A stretch of DNA of 64,000 bases. It comes from Chelativorans alearensis. Its GTDB lineage: Bacteria; Pseudomonadota; Alphaproteobacteria; Rhizobiales; Rhizobiaceae. Numbering within the stretch: the first letter of the stretch is position 1; each line of letters begins with the position of its first letter. The position numbers and the translations under genes are program-made. The notes under the pieces were generated by a model. The model was given only the letters and a program-made list of their open reading frames with translations. It made no database searches and was not told where the DNA came from. The stretch is from positions 310,001-374,000 of the forward strand of contig NZ_WQNI01000009.1 in NCBI RefSeq assembly GCF_010993735.1, in the 5' to 3' direction. Positions 52,285-61,998 of the stretch are shown here, piece by piece.

Positions 52285-53958
52285 TCAGCGATGCTGCCCT
52301 ATAGTCGGTGCCGATACCTTGAACGTTGCACCTCCCGGCGGCGGCTCCGAATCGCTTTGGCAAACGAAGGCGTAGGCCGGCCATCGCCTTTCCTGCAAGG
52401 GCACCTCGCGGGTCGTGCACTTCAGTTCGGGCCGTTCGTGCTCGACCCATTGCACGAACTGGAAGCCGTCGGTCGGCACGACGACGCCGCCAACCTCGGC
52501 CAGGTGCTTGACTTCCGGCACCGCCCGCCACCAGACGCGGTAGGAGGGCGAACGCGGGAGTTCGCCCGACAGTTCGTAATAGAGCGCCGCCATGCGCAGT
52601 CCGTAGGGCATGACGAACAAAGGATGCTCGACCGGCGCATCGGCGACCATCTGCCGGATCGTCGGCTTCAAACCGTCGAAAAGGGGTTCGCGGTCCTGCA
52701 GCAGCGTTGCCACGTGCTCCCCCCGCACGATCCCGACGACCAGCAGCAATGTCGCCACCGCGTCGCGAAAAACCGGACGGCGCGCGAGCCACCAGGCCGA
52801 CGTCGCCACGACGGCGACGAGAAGCGGCCCAAGAACCGGGAGATGGAAGGCACGGATGTCGTAGGCGCCGTACCACAGCATGAAGGGCGTGAAGGAAAGT
52901 GCCGCACCGTAAACGAGTGCCAGGCCCCGCCAGGCAGCATCGCGACGCCTGCAGCCGGCGAGGAAAAGCGCGATGCCGACGACGATCAGCGGCGCCGAGA
53001 CCCACGGATGGGCGGAGCGAAGCGTAAAGACCAGGTCTTCCAGCGTTCGCGTCGAATCGAGACCAGACCCGTAGAGATCGGCGAAATAGGTGCCGCGGAT
53101 ATATTCGACCAGTTCCATGGGCGGCGGCGGCAGCGGCATATATTCCGAATAGGCCGTGTGCGGGCTATAGGCGGTGTAGGCGAGATAGAGGTACTGACTG
53201 GCCCCAAGCAGTATGAAGAAGGCAATCGCGGCCATCGGGCGAGGGCGCAGGATCAGGCGGAAGTGCAGGACCGTCAGCCAGATGAAGACCGGCAACAGCA
53301 TGATCATCATCAGGTGGTTGCCGAAGGAGGCCGCATAGACCGCACATGCAGCGACGAAGAAGCCGATCCTGCGGCTTTCCACGAAAAGAAGAAGCAGGAA
53401 GACGGTCGTCAGGATGAAGGCGAGCGCGAGCGGGTAGACTTCCGCTTCCGTCGCCTGGATGGCCATCAGGCTGGATGTGCCGAGCAGCAGCGCTGCGGCG
53501 ACGGCGGTGCGGATATGGCGCGTCAGGTGATAGACGATCAGGAGAGCGACGGCATTGGCAATTGCCGCCGGGACTACGGCAAGCGCGAAGGTCATCGTCC
53601 ACCACGGCGGCAGCGGCAATCCGAGCGCGCGCACCCCTGCCCCGAGCATAAGCACGAATGGATATCCCGGCCCGTGCAGCATGATCGGCGTGTGGCCGAG
53701 GATCTGGATTTTCGTCGAATCCCCGGCGTTCAACTCCCCGCCCAACCCGGGAAACATGCACCAGCCGTAATAGACGAGCGAGGCCAGGAAAACGGCCACC
53801 GCGGCCGCTACTGCGCGCCGCCAGCCTTCCCGGTCCCCGGATTGCCGGCCGCCCGTCAAGAGCCAGCGAAGCAGCCGTGGCATTGCTCCAGGCGGACCCG
53901 CCGCTATCGCGGCGCCCTGCCGGTCCATTCCGCTACCGATTTCCTTCGCCAGCTGCAT
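52285..53958 (-). CDS. GT-C type membrane glycosyltransferase, DUF2723-like
   Basis: This is a 557-residue protein with about eleven hydrophobic helices. The first outer loop carries GGELNAGDSTKIQILGHT and then PGYPFVLMLGAGVRAL, the acidic-loop arrangement of DUF2723/GT-C enzymes that use polyprenyl-linked sugars. The C-terminal 150 residues form a soluble outer domain. Its ATG overlaps the stop of the AsmA-like gene (TGATG), so the two are co-translated. A link to the D-arabinose cluster 4 kb away is possible but unproven. Confidence 0.78.
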   Translation of the reverse strand: MQLAKEIGSGMDRQGAAIAAGPPGAMPRLLRWLLTGGRQSGDREGWRRAVAAAVAVFLASLVYYGWCMFPGLGGELNAGDSTKIQILGHTPIMLHGPGYPFVLMLGAGVRALGLPLPPWWTMTFALAVVPAAIANAVALLIVYHLTRHIRTAVAAALLLGTSSLMAIQATEAEVYPLALAFILTTVFLLLLFVESRRIGFFVAACAVYAASFGNHLMMIMLLPVFIWLTVLHFRLILRPRPMAAIAFFILLGASQYLYLAYTAYSPHTAYSEYMPLPPPPMELVEYIRGTYFADLYGSGLDSTRTLEDLVFTLRSAHPWVSAPLIVVGIALFLAGCRRRDAAWRGLALVYGAALSFTPFMLWYGAYDIRAFHLPVLGPLLVAVVATSAWWLARRPVFRDAVATLLLVVGIVRGEHVATLLQDREPLFDGLKPTIRQMVADAPVEHPLFVMPYGLRMAALYYELSGELPRSPSYRVWWRAVPEVKHLAEVGGVVVPTDGFQFVQWVEHERPELKCTTREVPLQERRWPAYAFVCQSDSEPPPGGATFKVSAPTIGQHR

Positions 53959-55808
53959 CAGTCGGTACCCGGTTTTTCCGTCGCAATGATATCGTCCGCC
54001 GAGAGCGAGGCGGAACGCGTGCCGATGCGCGGGATGCCCGGTGCGATCATCGGCTCGCGCATCGTGCCGCCCACACCGAAGGGAAGTTCGACGAGCGGTA
54101 TTTGCAGACGAGCCGGGGCATCGGCGGCATGGAGGGAGGCGGTGCCCTCCGCCTCGACCTCACCGTCGGCAAGCTTTCCGCGGCCCGACAGGCTGATCTC
54201 GAAACGGTCGCCCTCGAAGCGGACCCGCGGCACATGAACGACGCCGCCCCGCACGTCGGCAGAGGCAATGAGGGTCGAGAACGATGTCCGTCCGGCAGCG
54301 GGAATAAAGGGCTTGCCGGTGCCAAGGTTCACGGCGCCGGATGCCAGCCGCTGCAGCGTCGCCACGATGTCGGCACCGTCGAGGCTTCCGTCGCGGACGA
54401 CGGCGACGCCCCAGCCGTCGAGCGAGGCTATAATGGCGCCGAGCGTCTTCCCCCGCCCCGTGAGCTCGGTTGCCGCCGTGACGATGCCCTCGGGCGGATG
54501 GTCCTGGCCGATGGGCAGGCTGATGGTCTCCGGCCAAAGCGCCCGGCCGATATCGCTCACCGATACGCCGTCGACGCGGCTGGCAAAACGCACGGATGCG
54601 CCCGCTGCCTCCGGTGTGACGAGCAGCGTTCCCTGCACACTTCCGCCCGCCACTTCCGCCTCCTCCAAGGCCACGCTTATCCGCCCCGCGCGGTTGCGGA
54701 ATCTCACGGTGGGACTTGCGACGCTGAACAGCCCGAAATTACTCGCCGGAGCCCCGGCAGCAAGGTCGATATCGATACCCCGCAGTTGGTGGGGCACGGC
54801 GGGGAGCCTCAGCAACTCGGCCAGTTTCTCCGGAAGGAGCGCTTTCAGATAGGAGCCGAGTTCGAGTTCATCGACCTCGAGCGCGCCGGTGAGCCGTGGT
54901 CTTTCGCCTCTCCATCCGAAGGCGAGACTGCCCGATGCCGACATTCCGGGCAGTTCGAAAGTCGCATCTTCCAGCGTCACGGCATCGCCGCCGGCCGCCT
55001 TGAATATGCCGGCGATGCTGAGCGGGCCGATAGCGTGGTCCGGCTCAAGCAGTGTGATCGCCCGCCTCGGCCGATGAGTCCCCGACCAAAGATCCAGGAA
55101 ATCGAGTGCACCCGCCGACAGCACCGCCGGCCTTGCGGCGATCCTCAGATGGCCCTGGCTTCCCTTTGTGAGAATGCTTTGCGGGTCATCGAGGCTGGCG
55201 CTAATATCGATCCGTCGACGGCGCCACTCCAGCGAGCCGGTAAGCTCGACGAGCTGCCCGCTTCCCCCCCGCGCAAACTTCATGTTGACGCCGGTAATCT
55301 CTTCCGTCCGCCCGGTACCGCCATCTTCCAACCGGATGGCCCCGTTCCGCAGGACGACTTCGCCGATGCCGCCATCCCCGGCATTGGCGAACAGGGGATG
55401 CTGTGCATAGCCCGCCAACTTGGACAACAGCTGCCGCGGCTCTTCGCCGTTCGCGTTCCAGTTCAGGTGGATTCGTGCGTCATCCAATGTCAAGCTGCGA
55501 GGCTCGATCCGCCCACCCAGCAGCGGGAGAACCCGAAGCGACGCGCTAAGAGATGTAATCGTGAAGCGCGGCCGGTCGTCGGGACGACCGTTTTCCCTTA
55601 TCTCCACGTCCTCCATGGTGACGGTGGGAAACGGCAGCACAGCGATGGTCGTATTGCCGCGAATGCGGATATTCTCACCGGTCGAGGCGTGGATAAGGCT
55701 GGCAATCCGCCCTTCGGCAAAATTCGCCGAGGCATGCGGAAGTATAGCTACGAGTGCTGCCGCTGCGACAGCGGCTATTGCCAGCACAATGTAAATCGAC
55801 GTTCTCAT
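53958..55808 (-). CDS. AsmA-family protein
   Basis: This is a 616-residue protein with an N-terminal membrane helix (MRTSIYIVLAIAAVAAAALV) and the AsmA-type opening region FPTVTMEDVEI. A long beta-rich body follows, with repeated SLTLDDARIHLNW-like segments and a C-terminal AsmA_2-like part (IPLVELPFGVGGTMREP). AsmA-like proteins form bridges for lipid traffic across the envelope. A start at 55835 would add nine residues. It is transcribed ahead of the GT-C gene. Confidence 0.8.
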   Translation of the reverse strand: MRTSIYIVLAIAAVAAAALVAILPHASANFAEGRIASLIHASTGENIRIRGNTTIAVLPFPTVTMEDVEIRENGRPDDRPRFTITSLSASLRVLPLLGGRIEPRSLTLDDARIHLNWNANGEEPRQLLSKLAGYAQHPLFANAGDGGIGEVVLRNGAIRLEDGGTGRTEEITGVNMKFARGGSGQLVELTGSLEWRRRRIDISASLDDPQSILTKGSQGHLRIAARPAVLSAGALDFLDLWSGTHRPRRAITLLEPDHAIGPLSIAGIFKAAGGDAVTLEDATFELPGMSASGSLAFGWRGERPRLTGALEVDELELGSYLKALLPEKLAELLRLPAVPHQLRGIDIDLAAGAPASNFGLFSVASPTVRFRNRAGRISVALEEAEVAGGSVQGTLLVTPEAAGASVRFASRVDGVSVSDIGRALWPETISLPIGQDHPPEGIVTAATELTGRGKTLGAIIASLDGWGVAVVRDGSLDGADIVATLQRLASGAVNLGTGKPFIPAAGRTSFSTLIASADVRGGVVHVPRVRFEGDRFEISLSGRGKLADGEVEAEGTASLHAADAPARLQIPLVELPFGVGGTMREPMIAPGIPRIGTRSASLSADDIIATEKPGTD

Positions 55809-55942
55809 GGCAGCATTTCTGTTGCCCCGCCACATGACCAATCTAGCGCGCCGAAGCGAGCAAAAATAGGGTTGGCCGCCATGATGTTGAAAAGTCACGA
55901 CAAGCCGCCCCGGGGGCAGCCTGGAGGCGAAAACGTTCTATC

Positions 55943-57232
55943 TCACCCGAAAATCAGCCTCGGCAGGAAGAGCACAGCGCCCGGCACGAAGATCAAAAAC
56001 AATGTCACCAGCGCGACCGCCGTGAAGAGCGGCATGGATTCGCGCGTATAGGCGCCGATGGGGCATTGCAGGATCGAGCACACCGCGTACATGGCCGCCC
56101 CTACTGGCGGCGTGAAATTGCCGATGGTGGCGGCCAGGATGAAGACGATGCCGAAATGGACCGGGTCGCCGCCAAGCTCGCGCACCAGCGGCAGGAAGAT
56201 CGGCGTCAGCATGATGATGAGCACGGTGGCGTCGATGAAGAAGCCGATGACGAGCACGAAGAGCGCGATCAGCACCATGGCGCCCTGGAGATTGCCGGTC
56301 AGGCCGAGAATCCAGCCGGAAACCGCCTCCGGCACGCGGTCGAGCACGATGCCGTAGCTGAAGATGGCCGACAGGGCGATCAGGAACATCACCGAACCGA
56401 CGTCGCCAAGGCTACCCTCCAGCGCCTCGAGAAAGCCCCGCACCTTCATCTTGCGATAGATGAGCACGCCGATGAAGACGGCGTAGATGACCGCGAAGGC
56501 GCCGATCTCCGACGGCGTGAAGACGCCCATGCGCAGGCCAAGGAGCAGGAAGACCGGAAACAGAAGTGCCCAGATGCCGCCGGTGAAGGCGTGGACGGTT
56601 TCGCGCACGGTCGGCCGCCGCTCGCGCTCCGGCGTGTAGCCGCGCCGTCTGGCCGTCAGCCACACCGCCATGGAAAGGCCGAGCCACAGGAGAAAAGCCG
56701 GCACGAAGCCGGCGGCGAACAGCCGGCCTATCGAGACCTGGCCGATGGTGCCGTAGAGGATCATGCCGACGCCGGGCGGGATAATCGGCGTCAGAACGGC
56801 GCCGTAGGAGAGCACCGAGGCGGCGAAGCCGAGGGTGAAGCCGCGCTTGACCATCTCCTCGCCCAGCATGCGCGACTGCATGGCGGCATCGGCGATCGCC
56901 GAGCCGGACACGCCGCCCATCAGCGCCGAAAGGGCGATCGAGACCTGCGCCAATCCGCCCGTCAGCCGCCCCGTGAGCACCGACGCCAGTTCCAACAGCC
57001 GCTCGGTGATGCCCGACCGGTTCATGAAGTTGCCCGCCATGATGAAGAGCGGCACTGCAAGAAGGGCGAAATTCTGCGTCTGCGAGACGGTCACCTGCAC
57101 CGGGATCGTGAACGGCAGTTCCGGATGCTGGATGAAGAACAGCGCGCCCGAAATGCCGATGGCGAAGGCGACCGGCATACCCATCAGGATGAGCACGACG
57201 AAGGCAAGGGCGACGATCAGCATGGCGCTCAC
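55943..57232 (-). CDS. TRAP transporter large permease (DctM type)
   Basis: This 429-residue membrane protein has about twelve helices. It begins FVVLILMGMPVAFAIGISGA and contains GGVSGSAIADAAMQSRMLGEEM and PPGVGMILYG, the TRAP-T large subunit signatures. It overlaps the small-subunit gene by 4 nt and forms the sodium-driven translocation unit with it. Confidence 0.93.
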   Translation of the reverse strand: MSAMLIVALAFVVLILMGMPVAFAIGISGALFFIQHPELPFTIPVQVTVSQTQNFALLAVPLFIMAGNFMNRSGITERLLELASVLTGRLTGGLAQVSIALSALMGGVSGSAIADAAMQSRMLGEEMVKRGFTLGFAASVLSYGAVLTPIIPPGVGMILYGTIGQVSIGRLFAAGFVPAFLLWLGLSMAVWLTARRRGYTPERERRPTVRETVHAFTGGIWALLFPVFLLLGLRMGVFTPSEIGAFAVIYAVFIGVLIYRKMKVRGFLEALEGSLGDVGSVMFLIALSAIFSYGIVLDRVPEAVSGWILGLTGNLQGAMVLIALFVLVIGFFIDATVLIIMLTPIFLPLVRELGGDPVHFGIVFILAATIGNFTPPVGAAMYAVCSILQCPIGAYTRESMPLFTAVALVTLFLIFVPGAVLFLPRLIFG

Positions 57233-57726
57233 CGTGCGGCCGCGGAGGAGGCACGGAAGAAGCCGTCCTCCCTAAGCGCGGCGCGCACCTTGATGAGGGT
57301 GGTGAGGAGCAGCAGCATGCCGCCTGCGACGAGGCTCGCCGTCACCCATGAATAGCTGACGCTCGGGATGCCCTGGAAGGCGCGCGCCCGGCTGACCCAG
57401 GAAAGCCACGTGCCTGCATAAATGACATAGACGAGGAAGGCCGAGATGACCGTGTAGTTCACATAGGTGAGCGCGCGCGCGGCTTTCGCCGGCAGCCGCG
57501 CCGTCAGAACGTCGATCGACATGAGCGCATTGCGCCGCCAGGCGATGTCGGCGCACAGAAATGCACCCCAGGCGAAGAACGACGTGGAAAGATCGATGGT
57601 CCAGTTGAGGGGGTGGCCCAGCATGCGCGCCACCCCGCCGGTGAAGATCAAGACCACCATGAGGAGCAGAAACATCCCGGCAAGGACCGCCTCGAGCCTT
57701 TGCAGGAAAGCATATATGGCTGCCAT
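57229..57726 (-). CDS. TRAP transporter small permease (DctQ type)
   Basis: This 165-residue protein has four predicted helices and the DctQ-type opening LQRLEAVLAGMFLLLMVVLI then FTGGVARMLGHPLNWTIDLS. It lies 43 nt downstream of the binding-protein gene and overlaps the large subunit gene. Confidence 0.9.
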   Translation of the reverse strand: MAAIYAFLQRLEAVLAGMFLLLMVVLIFTGGVARMLGHPLNWTIDLSTSFFAWGAFLCADIAWRRNALMSIDVLTARLPAKAARALTYVNYTVISAFLVYVIYAGTWLSWVSRARAFQGIPSVSYSWVTASLVAGGMLLLLTTLIKVRAALREDGFFRASSAAAR

Positions 57727-57769
57727 GGGCTATCCTTCGCCGGACCCTTTTCGCCCTCCGCGGGCGGCA

Positions 57770-58762
57770 CTACCGCCCAATCTCTTCCTGCACCTTATCC
57801 TTCGCCTCCACGAGACCGAGCGCCTCATAGGCCTTTTCGCCGGCCTTTCGGAACGCTTCGAGATCCACGTCCTCGACGACGGTCATGCCCGCTTCGATCA
57901 GCTGCGCCTTGGCCTCCTCTTCCGCCTGCTGGATGGTCGCGGAGGTCTCCTGCCCCGCCGCCCGGCATTCCTCGACCAGCGCGGTCTGATAGTCCTCGGG
58001 CAGGCCATCGAACCATTGCGCGCTGACCACCTGAAAGTTGACGAGCAGGATATGAGCGGTCTCGTTGGCGTGGCTCAGGACCTCGTTGAGGTTGGCGGAG
58101 GTGATATTGGGATAGACGAGTTCCGCCCCGTCGACCGCCCGCTGCTGCAGGCCCGGATAGATGTCGGTGAAATTGAGGGCCACGGGCACCGCGCCAAGCG
58201 CCCGCACCGACTCCTGCCAGATGGGCGCGGGCGGCGTGCGGATGCGCAGGCCGGCGAGGTCTTCCGGCGTGCGGATTTCCTTGTTGGTGAAGAAGTGGCG
58301 AAAGCCTTGCACCCAGTCGAAACACACCACCTTCAGCCCGTGCTGGTCGGCGAGTTCCCGCTGCCATTCCTGCATGGTGGGGGAATCGGCGAGAGCATAG
58401 GCCTCTTCCAGCGACTCCACGAAATAGGGTCCGTTGACCACGGCGATGCCCGGCACATAGTTGCCGAGCCGGGCGGAATCGGTGTTCTGGCCAATATTGG
58501 CGCCCTGGCGGATCTGCTCGATGATATCCTCCTCCACGCCGAGCTGCGCGCTGTGGAAGACCTCGATGGTGAGCCCGCCGTCCGTGCGCTCTTCGACACG
58601 CTCGGCCCAGTTCAGAAAGCCCTGGTGGTAGGGCTCGTCGGGGCCCAGAACATGGTTGAAGCGGAGCGTGAAGGTCTCCTGCGCACCGGCGCCGCCATGG
58701 AACCCCACGGCAAGGGCCAACGCGGCGCAGGCGATCGAAAGCCGTCTCGTCAATCTACGCAT
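57770..58762 (-). CDS. TRAP transporter solute-binding protein (DctP type)
   Basis: This 330-residue periplasmic protein has a Sec signal (MRRLTRRLSIACAALALAVG, cleavage near GAGAQE). The DctP pattern LRFNHVLGPDEPYHQG follows. The conserved carboxylate-binding arginine is in the segment DLAGLRIRTPPAPIWQ. With two adjacent dehydrogenases, the ligand is likely a sugar acid or hydroxy acid. It is the third gene from the divergent promoter. Confidence 0.9.
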   Translation of the reverse strand: MRRLTRRLSIACAALALAVGFHGGAGAQETFTLRFNHVLGPDEPYHQGFLNWAERVEERTDGGLTIEVFHSAQLGVEEDIIEQIRQGANIGQNTDSARLGNYVPGIAVVNGPYFVESLEEAYALADSPTMQEWQRELADQHGLKVVCFDWVQGFRHFFTNKEIRTPEDLAGLRIRTPPAPIWQESVRALGAVPVALNFTDIYPGLQQRAVDGAELVYPNITSANLNEVLSHANETAHILLVNFQVVSAQWFDGLPEDYQTALVEECRAAGQETSATIQQAEEEAKAQLIEAGMTVVEDVDLEAFRKAGEKAYEALGLVEAKDKVQEEIGR

Positions 58763-58889
58763 CTCTTCTCCTCCTTACGCGAGTACGTTCACTCCATCGG
58801 CCGGCGAAACGGCGGAACGCCAAGCTTCGCCGGCAGGCAAACAGAAACCCGTATGCATGAACCACGGCGCATCCCCCAGACGCCGTGGC

Positions 58890-59981
58890 TCATGCGCCGG
58901 CCCCTCCCGGCATCTCGATACCGAACCCATCGGCAAGACGCCGAAAGGCTTCGAGCGTGGTGGGGTCGAGGGGGATGCCCTCGACCGCCCGCCGGTCCGC
59001 CTCCGCCCATTCGCGGTCACCGGGGGCCATGACCTTCCCACCGGCACGCGCCGCCGAGCCGCGCAAAGCGGTCAGATAGCGCGTCATGCCGTCGGCGAAG
59101 GTTTTTTCGTCCACGAAAGCATCGGGCTTTAAAGCAAGGACGAAGGCGCCGAGGCCGCGCGGTGTGGAAAAATCGGGGCCGACCATTGGCGCGATGTCGA
59201 AGCTCAGCCGCATGCCCGAGACAACGGCGCTGAATATCTCGACCAGACCGGCAAGGCCTGCGCCCTTGAAGCCGAACTCACCGCCGAGAGGAGCGAGCAT
59301 TTCGGCCTCGTCGGCTTCTTCCGTGTCCTTGCCATCGGCGCGCGAGGCGGTGCTTTGAGGCAGCTTAACGCCGAGGCTCTTGTAGAGCTGGACACGGTTG
59401 AACGGGATCGCGCTTGTGGCCATGTCGAGCAGCCACGGGCGCCCGCCGGGAACGGGCACCGCACAGGCGATGGGGTTTGTGCCGTGGAAGCGCTCTGCGC
59501 CATCGTGCAACCGGACAACGCTGTCGGAATTGCACATAGCCACGCCGATCATGCCGGCCTCGGCCGCGGCAAGCGCATAGGCGCCGGCCGGCCCGAAATG
59601 GGAGCTGTTGCGGATGGCGACCGCGCCGATGCCCAGGCTTTGCGCCAGTTTTCCGGCCTCGCTCATGGCGAAATAGGCGGCGAGAGCGCCATGGGCGTCG
59701 TCGGCCTTGAGGGTAGCGGCGGCACCGCCCTTCCAATCAAGGTGAAGCTTCGGCCTCGGGTTCACCCGACCGTGCGAAAGGGCCCGGACGTAGTGGTCGA
59801 GCAGGCGCACGCCGTGGCTGTCGATGCCGAGCCGGGAGCCGTGCAACATGGCGCGGGTGGCCGCATCCGTCGTCGCCGCATCTGCGCCGGCGGCCGAGAG
59901 AACGGCGCGGCAGAAGCGGTCTAGCGCGTCCGCCCTCACCCGGTGCAGGGTGCCCTCGGTCCTTTTGCGTTCGAGCGCCAT
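58890..59981 (-). CDS. Ldh_2-family (malate/L-lactate/sugar-acid) dehydrogenase
   Basis: This is a 363-residue NAD(P)-dependent dehydrogenase of the YlbC/YiaK fold. It shows DSHGVRLLDHYVRALSHGRV, IRNSSHFGPAGAYALAA with the catalytic His, GTNPIACAVP and LDMATSAIPFNRV. Members reduce 2-keto acids such as diketogulonate or oxidise malate-type acids. The ATG at 59981 overlaps the stop of the SDR gene. The operon context points to sugar-acid catabolism. Confidence 0.88.
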   Translation of the reverse strand: MALERKRTEGTLHRVRADALDRFCRAVLSAAGADAATTDAATRAMLHGSRLGIDSHGVRLLDHYVRALSHGRVNPRPKLHLDWKGGAAATLKADDAHGALAAYFAMSEAGKLAQSLGIGAVAIRNSSHFGPAGAYALAAAEAGMIGVAMCNSDSVVRLHDGAERFHGTNPIACAVPVPGGRPWLLDMATSAIPFNRVQLYKSLGVKLPQSTASRADGKDTEEADEAEMLAPLGGEFGFKGAGLAGLVEIFSAVVSGMRLSFDIAPMVGPDFSTPRGLGAFVLALKPDAFVDEKTFADGMTRYLTALRGSAARAGGKVMAPGDREWAEADRRAVEGIPLDPTTLEAFRRLADGFGIEMPGGAGA

Positions 59982-60724
59982 CACAACGTCTGCCCCCCGT
60001 CCACGACCATGATCGTGCCCGTCGTGAAGGCGGATCCGTCGCCGGCGAGATAGAGGGCGGCGGCGGCCATCTCTTCCACCTTGCCGAGCCGCCCCATGGG
60101 CTGGCGCTCGACAAACGCGCGGCGGGTCGCCTCGGGGTCATCGGTGGCGGCAATGCGCGCCTCCAGCGACGGCGACCGTGTCGTGCCGGGACAGAGCGCG
60201 TTGACGCGCACGCCGGTGCGGATCACGTCGCGCGCTACGGCCTTGGTGAGCCCGATGACGGCGGCCTTGCTGGCGCCGTAGGCGGCGCGGTTCGCCACGC
60301 CGGTGATCGAAGAGGCAACGGAAGCCACGTTGACGATCGAGCCGCTGCCGCGCTCGATCATGCCGGGAAGGGCCGCGCGGATGGTGAAGAAGCAGGAGGT
60401 GACGTTCTGGTCGAGGCTTCTTGCCCAGTCCTCGTCCGAGCAGTCGAGCAGCGTGCCGTTGTGCACCCAGCCGGCGCAGTTGACGAGGATATCGACGCGG
60501 CCTGCATCTTGAATGGCGCGGGCGACGGCGGGACCGTCCGTGACATCGAGGCCGATGGGCCGGATCGAAGGCGAATGCCCGGGCAGGTCGCGCATCTTCT
60601 CGGCGGTGCGGCTGGCGGCGACCACCTCGGCCCCCTCCTCGGCAAAGGCGAGCACAACGGCGCGCCCGATGCCCTGCCCCGCACCGGTCACGAATGCGCG
60701 TTTACCCGCAAGCCGAGCCGCCAT
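59981..60724 (-). CDS. Short-chain dehydrogenase, 2-keto-3-deoxy-sugar-acid dehydrogenase-like
   Basis: This is a 247-residue classical SDR from ATG 60724 with a GAGGAGG ribosome site. It has VTGAGQGIGRAVVLAFAEEG for cofactor binding, ILVNCAGWVHNG, and the active-site YGASKAAVIGLTKAVARDV. The overall pattern, including LDVTDGPAVARA and CPGTTRSPSLEARI, resembles 2-keto-3-deoxy-L-fuconate dehydrogenases. It is the first gene of the catabolic operon and divergent from the two-domain GntR gene. Confidence 0.85.
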   Translation of the reverse strand: MAARLAGKRAFVTGAGQGIGRAVVLAFAEEGAEVVAASRTAEKMRDLPGHSPSIRPIGLDVTDGPAVARAIQDAGRVDILVNCAGWVHNGTLLDCSDEDWARSLDQNVTSCFFTIRAALPGMIERGSGSIVNVASVASSITGVANRAAYGASKAAVIGLTKAVARDVIRTGVRVNALCPGTTRSPSLEARIAATDDPEATRRAFVERQPMGRLGKVEEMAAAALYLAGDGSAFTTGTIMVVDGGQTL

Positions 60725-60763
60725 CGCCTGCAACCTCCTCCCGGGCCGCGATTGCTTCACCTG

Positions 60764-60791
60764 TTGTCAAAAAACGTCTAATGTCTACACT
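60764..60791 (+). promoter_or_regulatory. Probable promoter of the tandem-domain GntR gene
   Basis: TTGTCA (60764-60769) and TACACT (60786-60791) are separated by 16 nt, upstream of the GTG at 60869 and inside the divergent region shared with the SDR operon. The match is moderate. The regulator probably binds in this AT-rich patch. Confidence 0.4.
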
Positions 60792-60868
60792 ATACGAAAT
60801 GCGAGCCTTGGACAAGCCGTTTCGGGTTGGCCCATCTCATCGTCAAATGCAGCAGGAGGGGAAAGGAA

Positions 60869-61918
60869 GTGAGCGCATCGCCGGCTGGAGGCCGAGAAGG
60901 GAGCAAAGGGTGGCAGGGGCGTTCGCGGGCCGGCGAGCAAGGCGCGGGCCTTGCACCCCGGCTCTACCAGCGTGCCTTCGATATCCTCGCTGCGCAGATC
61001 GGCGACGGCGTGCTTGCGGCCGGCACGCGGCTCACCGAATCGGGCGTTGCCGAGCAGTTCGACATCAGCCGTGCGCCCGCCCGACGGGCGCTGGCCGAGC
61101 TTGAAAGGAGCGGCTTTGTCGTCAAGTCGGAAGGCAGAGGCTACGCAGTGCGCAAGCCCTTGGAAGGTGTGAGCGCGCACCGGACGGCTACCCCGGCGGA
61201 GGAGGACGTCCGGCTCGTCTCGCAGCCGAGCTGGGAGCGCATCTACGCGGAAGTGGAGGACGAAATCGTCGGCCGCATCTCGTTTGCGAGCTGGCGCGTC
61301 AACGAGGCGAAGCTGGCGCGCTACTATCACGTCAGCCGCACCGTGGCGCGCGACGTGGTGGGCCGCCTGCAACAGCGCGGTGTCTTGCGCAAGGACGACC
61401 GCTCGCGGTGGTATGCGCCGGCGCTGACGCCAGAGCATGTCGGCGAGTTGTACGAATTGCGGAGCATCCTGGAACCCGTCGCGCTGACGAAGGCCGCGCC
61501 CAACATGCCGCGGAATTTCCTGGCCGGCATGCGGGAGCATCTGGACGAAGCGATTGCCCATGCCGACGCCATCGAGGGGCCGACCCTCGACCGGCTGGAG
61601 GAGGAGATGCATGTGACGCTGCTCGAATATTGCGGAAACCGCACATTGATGCAGGCGATCACGCTGCCGCAGTCGCTTCTGATCGCGCACCGGTTCCTTT
61701 ACCGCTGGACGCCACGGCTGTTCAACACGGAGCCCTTCCTGCCGGAACACATGGAGGTCGTGCGGCATCTGGGGGCGGGCGACATCCGGGGGGCGGCAAA
61801 TGCACTCGAACACCACCTGAAGGTTTCCAGCGGCCGGGCGCTGGCACGCGTGGATGTCATCCGGCGCGAGTTCCACGCCGAGAGCCTGCCCTACCTGGAT
61901 CGCCTCGACGTGAGTTGA
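60869..61918 (+). CDS. GntR-family regulator with two winged-helix domains and an FCD domain
   Basis: This is a 349-residue protein from GTG 60869 (AGGAGG 9 nt upstream). Two GntR-type winged helices are visible: residues about 32-97 (RLTESGVAEQFDISRAPARR) and about 121-186 (RVNEAKLARYYHVSRTVARD). An FCD effector domain follows from about 190 (LYELRSILEPVAL, LDRLEEEMHVTLLEYCGN). Most GntR proteins have one DNA-binding domain and act as dimers. It is divergent from the SDR/Ldh_2/TRAP operon, its likely target. Confidence 0.85.
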   Translation: MSASPAGGREGSKGWQGRSRAGEQGAGLAPRLYQRAFDILAAQIGDGVLAAGTRLTESGVAEQFDISRAPARRALAELERSGFVVKSEGRGYAVRKPLEGVSAHRTATPAEEDVRLVSQPSWERIYAEVEDEIVGRISFASWRVNEAKLARYYHVSRTVARDVVGRLQQRGVLRKDDRSRWYAPALTPEHVGELYELRSILEPVALTKAAPNMPRNFLAGMREHLDEAIAHADAIEGPTLDRLEEEMHVTLLEYCGNRTLMQAITLPQSLLIAHRFLYRWTPRLFNTEPFLPEHMEVVRHLGAGDIRGAANALEHHLKVSSGRALARVDVIRREFHAESLPYLDRLDVS

Positions 61919-61998
61919 GCGCCGAATTTTTTCCGACACCGCGACCGGCGGTCTCGCTCCAGCCGTAGTTCGGCAGATAATGACGGCCGGGAAAAAGG

